This document shows positions 21,956-30,196 of a stretch of DNA of 31,060 nt, piece after piece; position 1 is the stretch's first letter, and every line of letters begins with the position of its first letter. The stretch comes from a virus. Made by a program: the position numbers and the translations under genes. The notes below the pieces were generated by a model. It did no database searches and was not told where the DNA came from. It worked only from the letters and a program-made list of their open reading frames with translations. The stretch spans positions 1 to 31,060 of the IMG/VR virus record IMGVR_UViG_3300032285_000175, one strand, 5' to 3'.

Positions 21956-24043
21956 TTATTCTTGAGCGTTATCCAAACGGCCATTCAAGTTAAAGTCTAC
22001 TTTTTCTAAACGTAGTGGATTGTTTCCAGTGTATAAGAACTCATAAGCTCTACGTCTAAATCTACCTAGTTGATATAAACATGGTTTTTGTAAATTAAGA
22101 TTAATATTTCTATATTGAGACCATGTATTATAATCATCTTCAGTGTGTCTAACTTGCATGACATCATTAATCTGGTCACCAAAGATAGTTAAAGCACTGC
22201 CTACTTTAAATGCAAAGGTATTAAAATCCATACGATCAGTAACAATACGCATTCTAATCGGACCAAAAGGGTCTACATAGTTAGTAGGACTTAAAGTAAA
22301 CACTAAACCATTAACAGCATCTAACACATAGAAAGAACCACTGTTATAAGGAAACTGAGTAACAAATGAACATTCAAAGTAATTCTCACCACCACCGATG
22401 TTATCTTTACTTGTAGTCCATACATGCCATTCTTGTTCTTGAATATCAAACACAAGAGTTACATTTTGATCTGTTAACACTAAACCATATAAAGTATGGC
22501 CTGCAATCTTATATAACCAAGAGTATGTACCTGAGAGGTCACTTGCATTTAAAAACGTCTCTACGGCCTTTGTAGATACCTTGGTGGGTACTAAACCATT
22601 AAGCATGTATATACCCCTACCACCCTCAACAACGTTACCCATCCAAATAAGAGTTTGTTCTGGGTTTTGTATAGAGTTACCATCAGCACATCCTATTTCC
22701 ATATGAGCAGATTGGTTAATAGATAGTACAGAACCTGTTGCATTACCAGCATCAAAGAAGAAGTCAGCTGTCCATTCTTTAAATGCTACAATATAGTTAA
22801 GGTGACGAGCAATTGCTTTACCATTGTCAGCTTCTGATTTAGCTGATGTATAGTTTAAAGCACCCCATGCTGTAGGGTTTTCATTATCTGATTGCCATAT
22901 TTGACCTTGTTGGTCCATAGCAAATACATAACCATCTAGGTATACTAATCCTGGAACAGGGTTAGCTGGAAAACTATTTAATGATGCACTAGCTGAAGCG
23001 TTTACAGTAGGACCACCAGTAATTGTAGTACTAGATACAGTTTGAGAAGGACTAACTAAATAAGTACCTCTTAAACCTTGGTTATAAAAGTTATAAGTAC
23101 CAGTTGCTTTTGTAGTAAATGCACTACTAATTGTAACTGTTTTAGTAGTAGTATCTACAGCTGTAACTATATTACCATTAGCTATACCAGTACCAGTAAC
23201 AAGTTGGTTAACTGCTATACCAGTAACACTAGATAATACAACTGTAGTTGCACCTACTGCACCACCACTAACATAAGTTGTGGTAGCATTTGCTGTTTCT
23301 GTAGAAGTTATTTGACTTGTAATCTTAGTACCAGATGTAACACCTGTTCCTGATATGGTCATACCTGAGTATAAAGATCCAGAACCAACTGCTGTAATTG
23401 TTAACGTTGTAGTTGAAATACTACCAGTACCACTAAATGTCGGGTTATTAAATACTACAGTAAGAGTACCAGAATAACCAGTACCTGGGTTTGTTAATGT
23501 TAAAGCAGTTACAGAACCACTAAATGTAGTGTAAGTTCCTGTGGCACCAGAGCCACCTCCTGAACCTGTAATAGTAAATGTACCACCACCTGCAGGATAA
23601 CCAGAACCACCATTGGTTAATACAACTTGATTTACTTGGCCATCTATTAATACAACAGAACCAGTTGCATCAAGATAATATCCATTAACTTGATCATGGA
23701 ATACCATATAAGGATGTGGACTAGTAGTAGCTAATGTATTAACCCAACTAATATTATTAGTAGAATTTAAACCAGTCTTTTTACTAACTCTTGTACCACC
23801 AGTAATCTGATATAGTGTCCCACCAGCTACTGCATATAGATTACTATTATAAGTCCATAGACCTTGACCAGGACTTGGTAAAGCTGGAGTTATAGTATAA
23901 GATGCTTTACCTGGTCTTTTAATAACTAAAGTTTTACCATCAGGGTATGTTTCTTTAAAACAGTTAACCATCTTAGAGTCTTTAGTAAGACTATTAGTTC
24001 TATTCCTTAAAGGCATAGATAATGGTATATTAACTATAGGCAT
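21956..24043 (-). CDS. P22 gp10-like tail nozzle/DNA stabilisation protein
   Basis: The 695-aa protein begins MPIVNIPLSMPLRNRTNSLTKDSKMVNCF...VIKRPGKASY, the N-terminal pattern of P22 gp10-type hub/stabilisation proteins that close the portal after packaging. The expected propeller-like body (GLWTYNSNLYAVAGGTLYQI...DNENPTAWGALNY...FFDAG) is interrupted at ~135-345 by Gly/Thr/Ser-rich beta repeats, including GGSGYPAGGGTFTITGSGG and TGYSGTLTV. It overlaps the preceding adaptor gene by one base (TAATG). It should form the lower tail tube. Confidence 0.85.
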   Translation of the reverse strand: MPIVNIPLSMPLRNRTNSLTKDSKMVNCFKETYPDGKTLVIKRPGKASYTITPALPSPGQGLWTYNSNLYAVAGGTLYQITGGTRVSKKTGLNSTNNISWVNTLATTSPHPYMVFHDQVNGYYLDATGSVVLIDGQVNQVVLTNGGSGYPAGGGTFTITGSGGGSGATGTYTTFSGSVTALTLTNPGTGYSGTLTVVFNNPTFSGTGSISTTTLTITAVGSGSLYSGMTISGTGVTSGTKITSQITSTETANATTTYVSGGAVGATTVVLSSVTGIAVNQLVTGTGIANGNIVTAVDTTTKTVTISSAFTTKATGTYNFYNQGLRGTYLVSPSQTVSSTTITGGPTVNASASASLNSFPANPVPGLVYLDGYVFAMDQQGQIWQSDNENPTAWGALNYTSAKSEADNGKAIARHLNYIVAFKEWTADFFFDAGNATGSVLSINQSAHMEIGCADGNSIQNPEQTLIWMGNVVEGGRGIYMLNGLVPTKVSTKAVETFLNASDLSGTYSWLYKIAGHTLYGLVLTDQNVTLVFDIQEQEWHVWTTSKDNIGGGENYFECSFVTQFPYNSGSFYVLDAVNGLVFTLSPTNYVDPFGPIRMRIVTDRMDFNTFAFKVGSALTIFGDQINDVMQVRHTEDDYNTWSQYRNINLNLQKPCLYQLGRFRRRAYEFLYTGNNPLRLEKVDFNLNGRLDNAQE

Positions 24044-25038
24044 TAATGAAAGTCTCTGTTAAAACCACCACGTACATCTGGTTGGAAGTAAGTAGATGTC
24101 CACTCAATATCCCAATCCATTAATTCATTCTTAAGCACTGTAGCTTTTTGTTCATAGTATTGCTTATCATTTAAAGTCTTTTCATAGTCAGAAGCAAGCT
24201 CTGCTACTAATGCCCATTTAAGAGCTAAGAACCATTCACTAGGGAAGTCAAAGTTCTCATTAGGTTTAGTTATATCCATGATAGGACGTTGTACTGTAAG
24301 GTGTAACTCATAGTACTCAGCTGTATTAGCATTAGGTGTTAAGAACACTTTAACTTCACCATAATCTCTCCATGCTTTATAAAACACAGAGTTTGTAGTA
24401 CCTTGTGAAGATTTACTACCTAAAATGTTATACTCTTGTTGAGAGATAAGATTCATAGGTAAATCGATAAATGTATTATAAAGACTATTAACTGTTATAG
24501 TAGCTGGTGTTGTATAAGATCCACCTAACATTGTAAGAACATCACCTACAGCATAGTTACCACCATTAGATTCAAGAGCTACACCAGTAACAGCTCCACC
24601 TGAGAATGTTAAGTTAAATGTAGCACCAGACCCTGTACCACCAGATACAGAAACAGGATTAGAAGGCTGTGACGTATAACCAGATCCTCCTGATAATAAT
24701 GATATTTGACCTACACCATTTGTAGGAGATGTCATATTTCTTAAGAATGCTTGAATAACTCTTAAAGGTTTATCAGCATTTAAATCATAATTAGATGATG
24801 GTCCAATAGTATAAGCAGTTTGACTATTAACAAGAGGTATCACATACTCAACAACAGTCCATAGTTTAATACCTTCTGATTGCCACTTCTTTAAAATAAG
24901 ATTTAAAGAGAAAGATGAGTTTTCAATTGTTGTAGCTGAAGGTTGTGCACCTTCTTCTAGTACTGCTAAACTACGTAATGCAGATTCAATAATCTGATCA
25001 CGAGTAACGGTAAAGGTTGTTGTTCCTGACACTGCCAT
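24043..25038 (-). CDS. P22 gp4-like head-to-tail adaptor
   Basis: The 331-aa product starts TRDQIIESALRSLAVLEEG followed by NLILKKWQSEGIKLWTV, the typical helical start of P22 gp4/T7 gp11-type tail adaptors that join portal to nozzle. The expected ending is present too (FDFPSEWFLALKWALVAELASDYEK). A Gly/Ser-rich insert (~115-180; LSGGSGYTSQP...TGSGATFNLTF) resembles one in the gp10-like protein next door. Gene order adaptor then nozzle agrees with P22-type tails. Confidence 0.83.
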   Translation of the reverse strand: MAVSGTTTFTVTRDQIIESALRSLAVLEEGAQPSATTIENSSFSLNLILKKWQSEGIKLWTVVEYVIPLVNSQTAYTIGPSSNYDLNADKPLRVIQAFLRNMTSPTNGVGQISLLSGGSGYTSQPSNPVSVSGGTGSGATFNLTFSGGAVTGVALESNGGNYAVGDVLTMLGGSYTTPATITVNSLYNTFIDLPMNLISQQEYNILGSKSSQGTTNSVFYKAWRDYGEVKVFLTPNANTAEYYELHLTVQRPIMDITKPNENFDFPSEWFLALKWALVAELASDYEKTLNDKQYYEQKATVLKNELMDWDIEWTSTYFQPDVRGGFNRDFH

Positions 25039-25040
25039 AG

Positions 25041-25223
25041 TTAGTCCTTTTGAGAATCAGTTTTCTTTTTAAATCTATCGTAAATTCTAATACCAGTCCA
25101 TACTATAGTAAATACTGAAGCTATTGCAGGTAGCCATTGTAATAAACTTGCTACTGCTGTAAATGCTGATACTGAGTCTAGTATATGTTTAGTTGATTCT
25201 GATAAATGTTCGTGGTTAATCAT
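25041..25223 (-). CDS. Small holin-like membrane protein, 60 aa
   Basis: The product has a polar N-terminus (MINHEHLSESTKHILDS), an apolar region with one or two spans (VSAFTAVASLLQWLPAIASVFTIVWTGIRIY) and a basic tail (DRFKKKTDSQKD). This is the build of small podovirus holins that end in WT-x-x-RIY. Its ATG shares one base with the stop of the SprT-like gene. It would pierce the inner membrane to trigger lysis. Function is inferred from topology and position. Confidence 0.72.
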   Translation of the reverse strand: MINHEHLSESTKHILDSVSAFTAVASLLQWLPAIASVFTIVWTGIRIYDRFKKKTDSQKD

Positions 25224-25561
25224 TATAAATCCAGTGGTTCCCAGCCATATAAGTTGGCTACTTCATGTGTTAGTTTATAAAAGTTTTTGTTATGGAGTTC
25301 ATATCTTTTACCTTGAAGATACAAGATAAGATGCACCATCTCATGTGCCATAGTTTGTTGCAAGGTTTGTAAATGACTTTGTTTTGCAGTACTTATTGTT
25401 ATACAATGAGGTTCTGGACAATAAGACCCATATAACTCAGGATCATGTACAATTACAAATTCTATCTCGGAAGGTCTAGGTAACTCATACTTATTAAAAG
25501 GTGGCAAGTATCTAAACATATTATAGATAGCTTTACACGTTTCAATAGTTACAAGTTTCAT
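25223..25561 (-). CDS. SprT-like zinc metallopeptidase
   Basis: The 112-aa protein has H73-E74-x2-H77 (MAHEMVHLIL) with a third likely ligand H90 in a YELHNKNF segment, as in the SprT/minigluzincin type. The rest is short, so it is close to a minimal catalytic domain. It lies between two membrane proteins of the lysis group (overlapping both by 1-4 bases), which suggests a role in lysis, for instance cutting an envelope protein or peptide. It could also process virion proteins. The zinc site is clear; the substrate is unknown. Confidence 0.82.
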   Translation of the reverse strand: MKLVTIETCKAIYNMFRYLPPFNKYELPRPSEIEFVIVHDPELYGSYCPEPHCITISTAKQSHLQTLQQTMAHEMVHLILYLQGKRYELHNKNFYKLTHEVANLYGWEPLDL

Positions 25562-25923
25562 TTCTTTTTAATGTAAAATAAACTTCTTTCACCAAATAAG
25601 TAGAAGCCAACTGCTGATGCAAAGTTATCTACTTCAAGTGTAGCCATACCTTTAAGGTGCATATATGCCCAGGTAGTTAATACAATAAGACCAATAGCTG
25701 GTCTCATAAGTCTAGTTACTGCTTCTACCCAAGGGTAGCTAGGAGTACCAGACCCTGCATCATTCATTACTTTAAAGAACTCAAGATCAATGTTCTTCAT
25801 TTGAGTATATTGCTCAATAGTTGCAGGTTTAAATTGATCAGGTGCTACAAACTTATTAATAAGGGACTTACCTAAGTCCATTACCACAGGAGCAAACGCT
25901 GACAATATTGTTATTGGATCCAC
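25558..25923 (-). CDS. 3TM holin-like membrane protein, 121 aa
   Basis: The protein has an N-terminal amphipathic helix (ITILSAFAPVVMDLGKSLI), a polar middle, then PWVEAVTRLMRPAIGLIVLTTWAYMHL and a final apolar segment with VGFYLFGERSLFYIKKK. The R-P-x-x-G...FGERS layout matches the GTA_holin_3TM-type family, common in marine phages and gene transfer agents. It overlaps the SprT-like gene by four bases (ATGA). Together with the 60-aa protein it gives two holin-like products; one could be an antiholin. Confidence 0.72.
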   Translation of the reverse strand: MDPITILSAFAPVVMDLGKSLINKFVAPDQFKPATIEQYTQMKNIDLEFFKVMNDAGSGTPSYPWVEAVTRLMRPAIGLIVLTTWAYMHLKGMATLEVDNFASAVGFYLFGERSLFYIKKK

Positions 25924-26151
25924 TTAAACTAACTGCCCTGTTTCATTATCAATTGTATCAGGTTCTGGTGGAAATGGTTTAATTAATTGATCGCTTGGAT
26001 CATACCAAAATTGATCTGCTATTACATCATCTGCACATTCAACCCAAAATAATCCACCTACTTCAAAAGTTTGCCCTTCATCAACCACTTGAGCAACACG
26101 ATAACCTGTCATTCTAGGTTCGCTAGGGCTTATTAATGCTTCTTTTGACAT
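25924..26151 (-). CDS. Hypothetical protein downstream of tail fibre, 75 aa
   Basis: The product (TGYRVAQVVDEGQTFEVGGLFWVECADDVIADQFWYDPSDQLIKPF) is a short beta-rich protein of a type often found next to tail fibre genes in phages: QTFEV...LFWV-x-CADDV...D-x-FWYDP. A fibre-associated or assembly role is possible. AAAAGGAAT precedes the ATG. The gene lies between the tail fibre and the first holin-like gene. Confidence 0.7.
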   Translation of the reverse strand: MSKEALISPSEPRMTGYRVAQVVDEGQTFEVGGLFWVECADDVIADQFWYDPSDQLIKPFPPEPDTIDNETGQLV

Positions 26152-26169
26152 ATTTTATATTCCTTTTAA

Positions 26170-27555
26170 TTAGTATTCTACAATTACAACACCACCACCA
26201 CCAGCGGCAGAAGAAATAGTAGGCGATGTAGGCGCTCCACCTCCACCACCTCCATAATTTCCTACAGATGGGCTTGAAACACTTGTTCCACCACCAAAAG
26301 CTGAAGAGCCTCCAATGTTTTGACTGCTACCTCCAGGAGCAGCACTTAATCCATTACCACCTGTTCCACCAACTAATAGTAAAGTTCCTGTTGTTCCAGC
26401 TCCCCCTGCACCACCAGCAACAAAAGAAGTAGGACCAGTGTTTGGTCCTGCTGATCCACCAGTAGCAGAAGCTAACGAACCAAATGATGATGTTCCTCCT
26501 GGGTTTCCAATTGATGTAGCAGTAACTCCTGTTCCTCCAGCGCCTACAGTTATTGCATAAGGAGTTGAAGCGGTTATAGGACCTACATAAATTGCAGTTC
26601 CACCACCACCACCACCAGCGGCAGATCCTACTGGAGCTGGTGCAGGATTAATTCTTGCTCCTCCACTAGCACCACCACCCACTACAGTCACTTTAATTTT
26701 AGTAGTAGTAGAAGGTGTTGTAAATGTACCAGGTGAAGTAAATACTTGCATATTAGTAAAACCAGAAGTTACAGTAGTCCAACTAGCAGCAGCACCACTA
26801 CCACCAGATGTTAATACTTGACCAGAGGTTCCGTAGTTAGCACCACCGAGGCCAATCTCACCTGTTGGTCCAATACGCATACGTTCTGCAGCTCCAGCAC
26901 TAAACTTAATTGGATTGCTTGTATCAGCCATGATATTAAGAGTGTCATAGCTATATAACATTGTTCCTGTGCCAGATATTCCATTATAAGCATAAGTTGA
27001 ACCTAATCTAGTTAATTGAGCATTAGTCGGACTATCTGAGTATATACCAATTCCATAAGAGTTACTTGTTCCTGATAAATTGCCAACTGATATAGATAGT
27101 TTTGCACCAGGACTTGAAGTACCAATACCTACATTACCAGAAGCATCTTTATAGAATTGACCTGAACCTAAGTTAAATATACCAGTACTACCTGTAATAG
27201 CACCAGAGAAAGTTTGGTCAGTAGCAAATGTATTTGTAGAATCTAATTGTGGGAAGTTAAGAAGGTCGATACGAGTTAAACGAAGTTCAACCTTATCACC
27301 AGAACTCCAAGCTACTGCTGATGTACCATCTTGAGCACGAACAATAGTAAATGTATCAGTAGATCTAGCAGTTACTTTAACAATTTCATTAGTACCAGCA
27401 TTGTTAGCTATAGTACAATAGAAGTATTGTGAACCTGCTAAGGTAGGGAATAATGCTCCAGTACCAGCTGCTACAGTTAAACTAGTAGCTACGTTAGTTA
27501 TACTAGAGGCTAGTGTGGTAGCTGCATTATTGGTAAATAAATTTAATCCTGCCAT
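26170..27555 (-). CDS. Tail fibre with glycine-rich receptor-binding end
   Basis: A 461-aa protein. Residues ~1-110 form a beta-rich attachment domain (NAATTLASSITNVATSLTV...RAQDGTSAVAWSSGDKVELRLT) shared by many marine phage fibres. The shaft contains a DASGNVGIGTSSPGAKL repeat unit. From about 285 to the end the protein is packed with glycine runs (GGGASGGARIN, AAGGGGGGTAI, GNYGGGGGGAPTS) and ends GGGGVVIVEY. Glycine-rich tips of this kind form receptor-binding loops in several phage adhesins. It probably decides host range. Confidence 0.88.
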   Translation of the reverse strand: MAGLNLFTNNAATTLASSITNVATSLTVAAGTGALFPTLAGSQYFYCTIANNAGTNEIVKVTARSTDTFTIVRAQDGTSAVAWSSGDKVELRLTRIDLLNFPQLDSTNTFATDQTFSGAITGSTGIFNLGSGQFYKDASGNVGIGTSSPGAKLSISVGNLSGTSNSYGIGIYSDSPTNAQLTRLGSTYAYNGISGTGTMLYSYDTLNIMADTSNPIKFSAGAAERMRIGPTGEIGLGGANYGTSGQVLTSGGSGAAASWTTVTSGFTNMQVFTSPGTFTTPSTTTKIKVTVVGGGASGGARINPAPAPVGSAAGGGGGGTAIYVGPITASTPYAITVGAGGTGVTATSIGNPGGTSSFGSLASATGGSAGPNTGPTSFVAGGAGGAGTTGTLLLVGGTGGNGLSAAPGGSSQNIGGSSAFGGGTSVSSPSVGNYGGGGGGAPTSPTISSAAGGGGVVIVEY

Positions 27556-27559
27556 AATA

Positions 27560-27910
27560 TTATCCTAAAGTTGTTTCGTTAATGGTTGTTTGGTTAAGTT
27601 GTTTTGGTATAGGGTTATACGCTATATATCTAATATCTATAGTACAGTTTGTACCATTTGTTATTGCAGTTAAAAACTCAGTAAAGTCAAAAGGTATAAA
27701 GTTATTAGCAGACTCATCTCTTAACCATGGGGCAATTTGATGATCTGCTTGACCTTTAACAAAGTCTTGTGGTTGACGGATTTCCCAATCATCATCACAA
27801 CACATAAGGCCATCCCAACGTTTCTGTAACATGCTAGCTTTATAAAGCCTACCACATACATCACATATGGCTTTCCAGTTACCTTTGTCGTATCTTGCGG
27901 TATATGACAT
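27560..27910 (-). CDS. Conserved phage structural protein with Cys-rich motif, 116 aa
   Basis: The protein has a CDVCG...CC arrangement (C16, C19, C37, C38; YKASMLQKRWDGLMCCDDDWEIRQPQDFVKG), a small zinc ribbon often seen in phage proteins located just before tail fibre genes. The C-terminal part is polar and beta-like. It sits between the fibre-tail adaptor type protein and the fibre. A virion-attachment or assembly role is likely; no activity is known. Confidence 0.75.
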   Translation of the reverse strand: MSYTARYDKGNWKAICDVCGRLYKASMLQKRWDGLMCCDDDWEIRQPQDFVKGQADHQIAPWLRDESANNFIPFDFTEFLTAITNGTNCTIDIRYIAYNPIPKQLNQTTINETTLG

Positions 27911-27912
27911 GA

Positions 27913-28224
27913 CTAAAGGTTAGTTGGGCTTATTACTTGTAAATCTGCTACAATAGTGTAAACATTACTTACTGATGTAGTAGCTGTCATTTGAATACGA
28001 TAAATTACTCCATCTAAACCTTTGTATAGTCGTTGAGTAACTTTAGACCCACTGATAGCAGGACTACCAGATTTAATAGCACTAGGGTTTGAATCTGTTC
28101 CTTCTTGCACTGTAACAGTACAGGCAGCTGAACTAATTGTCTCGGTTGATCCTAACACGGGTGAGAAGTCAAAGGTAAACTGTTCGTTCTCTGTGGTTAG
28201 TTTGTAAGAGAATGAGGCACTCAT
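27913..28224 (-). CDS. Fibre-tail adaptor-like protein, 103 aa
   Basis: A single beta-sandwich-like domain: DFSPVLGSTETISSAACTVTVQEGTDSNPSA, then YKGLDGVIYRIQMTATTSVSNVYTIVADLQV. This sequence style (S-x-x-W/C-x-V-x-x-G-x-D-x-x-P-x-A...G-x-Y-x-I-x-x-T) is typical of the small proteins labelled phage fibre-tail adaptor. It overlaps the upstream repeat protein by four bases (ATGA) and precedes the fibre region. Confidence 0.75.
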   Translation of the reverse strand: MSASFSYKLTTENEQFTFDFSPVLGSTETISSAACTVTVQEGTDSNPSAIKSGSPAISGSKVTQRLYKGLDGVIYRIQMTATTSVSNVYTIVADLQVISPTNL

Positions 28225-29330
28225 ACTTGATTGTCCTTATTAATAAATATTGTTCTAAATTTAACAATAGTTACTTCCCTTAAGTTTTGGGTAGCTGTAA
28301 ATATTGTATCGAATCTAACTTTAGCTATTTCTCTAACTTTGCTAGCAGCATAGATTAGCTTACTACGGTCAAAGTTTATAAATGAAATTACATTAGTTAA
28401 TAAACTAATGATTACATTAGATAAGATATTAAAATACTTATTAATACTCTTACTTAATATAATACCACAATTTACAGTAATTGTCAAGAGTTTTATCCAA
28501 TATTTACCTAAAATAACAGAACTCGTTGATACTACTGATAATACTTTAAAGTAAAATTGAGCAACTGTTATAGTAGCTATAGAACTAACTGTAGCTCTAA
28601 TAAACTTATTAACAGACTTAAACATAGAAGTCGTATTAATAGAAGTAACTAATCTACTTAAAAGAACTGACTTAATAATTAAAACTGTTTCAGTTACTGT
28701 TGCAGATATAGTTTTAGCTAATACTCTTAATATAGATACTGTTGAACTAACTGTTGCAGTTATTAATTTACCTATGCTTTTTACAATAGTTACTACAGAT
28801 GCTTGTGTAGCTGTTATAATCTTATTAGTTTGTCTCTTAATACTTGAAGTAGAAGTAGAGTATGCTAATAAAGTTACTAGCCTATTAACGGCTAAGATAA
28901 TAGTAGAAGCAGTTACGTCTGCTACTAAGACTAATTTACCTGTATATTTAAGTATGCTAACTATAACACTAGAGGTTACATTCATTAGCTTACTAATAGG
29001 TTTTAAAATAGTTACAGTGCTACTAGAAGTAACACTCATTAATTTACCTACTTTCTTAAGTAGGGTAACTACATTTGATACTGAAACTGATAAAGATTTA
29101 ATACTAGATTTTAAAACGGTAACAGCAGTTGTTTGAACCGCTGTCACTGTCTTAGTTAATGCTTTTACTATTGAAGCTGTTGTACTACTTAAAACACTCT
29201 TAGCTGTTTGAGCAGCTTTTTTAAAACTTGCTGTTGTAGTAGAGGTAGCACTTACAGCTTGTGTGTAGGTGTTACCACCAATTTGACCGTTAATAACAAC
29301 GGTGTTAAGAGCAGAGTTGTTAAGCTGCAT
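28221..29330 (-). CDS. Virion protein built of 18-residue repeats, 369 aa
   Basis: Between residues ~45 and ~320 the protein is made of about 14 degenerate units of 18 residues, of the form x-A-T-x-S-S-x-V-x-I-L-K-x-x-x-K-L-I (for example TATQASVVTIVKSIGKLI followed by TATVSSTVSILRVLAKTI). Most units keep Lys at 12 and 16 and apolar residues at 8, 10, 11, 17 and 18. The N-terminus (NNSALNTVVINGQIGGNTYTQ) and C-terminus (REIAKVRFDTIFTATQNLREV) are different. A beta-solenoid or long helical rod is possible; membrane interaction cannot be ruled out. It is surrounded by virion genes and is probably structural. Function unknown. Confidence 0.75.
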   Translation of the reverse strand: MQLNNSALNTVVINGQIGGNTYTQAVSATSTTTASFKKAAQTAKSVLSSTTASIVKALTKTVTAVQTTAVTVLKSSIKSLSVSVSNVVTLLKKVGKLMSVTSSSTVTILKPISKLMNVTSSVIVSILKYTGKLVLVADVTASTIILAVNRLVTLLAYSTSTSSIKRQTNKIITATQASVVTIVKSIGKLITATVSSTVSILRVLAKTISATVTETVLIIKSVLLSRLVTSINTTSMFKSVNKFIRATVSSIATITVAQFYFKVLSVVSTSSVILGKYWIKLLTITVNCGIILSKSINKYFNILSNVIISLLTNVISFINFDRSKLIYAASKVREIAKVRFDTIFTATQNLREVTIVKFRTIFINKDNQV

Positions 29331-29336
29331 GTCATC

Positions 29337-29708
29337 TTAACTAAATTGTGTTTTAAATGTAAACTGAATACTGTCGCCTGATGCTAAGTTGATTGTTGAG
29401 AAATCACCTTTAACAAATAAGTTACCAGAACTTGAAGTAACAACGTCAAACGTACCTGCATTAGTAATAGCTAGTGTACCACCAGCTGTTAATGTACCTA
29501 CAACTTGATATGTATCATTTGTTGTAGATGTGGTTTGTTGAGTTGAAGTACCTGTAGCTCTAGTACCAGTTTCAGTAAATAAAGTAGTATCTGTAGCAGA
29601 TGTCGTACCAGCTCCTGTACCCCAAGCAATATACTTAGGCTCTGTACCAGAACCAAGAATACGATTGGTTACAATAGCTTTACCACCATTTACTAGAAGT
29701 GTAGCCAT
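29337..29708 (-). CDS. Phage structural protein, 123 aa
   Basis: The protein has the pattern KAIVTNRILGSGTEPKYIAWGTGAG, a Thr/Ser-rich variable middle, and NAGTFDVVTSSSGNLFVKGDF...SGDSIQFTFK at the end. This layout is shared by a group of small beta-rich virion proteins in marine and freshwater phages. A tail or decoration role is possible. GGAG lies upstream of the ATG, within the end of the overlapping 51-aa gene. Confidence 0.7.
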   Translation of the reverse strand: MATLLVNGGKAIVTNRILGSGTEPKYIAWGTGAGTTSATDTTLFTETGTRATGTSTQQTTSTTNDTYQVVGTLTAGGTLAITNAGTFDVVTSSSGNLFVKGDFSTINLASGDSIQFTFKTQFS

Positions 29709-29848
29709 TTTTTAATTCTCCATATAATACGTTTAAGAGGGTTCTTGTTCCAATATTGAATTGTTCCAAGGTCTTCAACGGAACCATCTGCTCTTGTAAT
29801 AACAGCAGATATTTCCATTTGTTTTACTTTAGCATCGGAAATTATCAT
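29693..29848 (-). CDS. Small conserved-type phage protein, 51 aa
   Basis: This short frame starts at ATG 29848, overlapping the TGA of the preceding gene (ATGA), and ends 16 bases inside the next gene. The product has VITRADGSVEDLGTIQYWNK then a basic tail (NPLKRIIWRIKKWLHF). Small proteins with an A-V-x-T-R-A-DG-x-V-EDLG...Y-x-x-KNPLKR pattern occur among structural genes of other phages. The coupling and pattern make it a real gene. The basic, aromatic tail might touch membrane or DNA. Confidence 0.7.
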   Translation of the reverse strand: MIISDAKVKQMEISAVITRADGSVEDLGTIQYWNKNPLKRIIWRIKKWLHF

Positions 29849-30195
29849 GATAAGTTTCTTAATTTATAAATAGTACTAAGATATAAACCAATAACTTCAT
29901 CAATAATGTTTTGAATAGCTGTTCTGCTAGAAGCAGCTTTACGTAGCTTTTCAATCATATTGACTTGTTTAACTAAGAAGTTATCAATAGTGTCAGTAGG
30001 TTGTGCAGCAAACAAAGGGATGTCTGGCATAATACCTTCATCCCCTTGATAAGCTTCTGCAAGTTTGTCTGCTAACTCAATGACTTCTTCATAGAACGTT
30101 CCAAGGGCCATGTGTTGAGCAAAGCTCTTAGTTTTTAAATGTTCCTTATGTGCTATAGTACGTGCATGAAACAATAGTCCTATGATTTCTTCCAT
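29845..30195 (-). CDS. DUF5856-like hypothetical protein, 116 aa
   Basis: The start at 30195 is chosen because GGAG lies a few bases upstream and the previous gene ends at 30197; an upstream in-frame ATG (30222) lies inside that gene. The product is helical: LLFHARTIAHKEHLKTKSFAQHMALGTFYEEVIELADKLAEAYQG, then a second helical half. The HxAHxxHL...HxAL...FYEE pattern resembles small ferritin-like or DUF5856 phage proteins. Its position suggests a virion-assembly role. Function unknown. Confidence 0.65.
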   Translation of the reverse strand: MEEIIGLLFHARTIAHKEHLKTKSFAQHMALGTFYEEVIELADKLAEAYQGDEGIMPDIPLFAAQPTDTIDNFLVKQVNMIEKLRKAASSRTAIQNIIDEVIGLYLSTIYKLRNLS

Positions 30196-30196
30196 G

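Noticed and set aside
21956-24043. Diversity-generating retroelement acting on tail genes
   Set aside because: No reverse transcriptase, template repeat or variable repeat pair is visible in the window.
28774-29136. 120-codon open frame on the + strand opposite the repeat protein
   Set aside because: It is the complement of repeated Val/Thr/Lys codons, which leaves the opposite strand free of stops; it has no ribosome-binding site and lies in an all-minus late operon.
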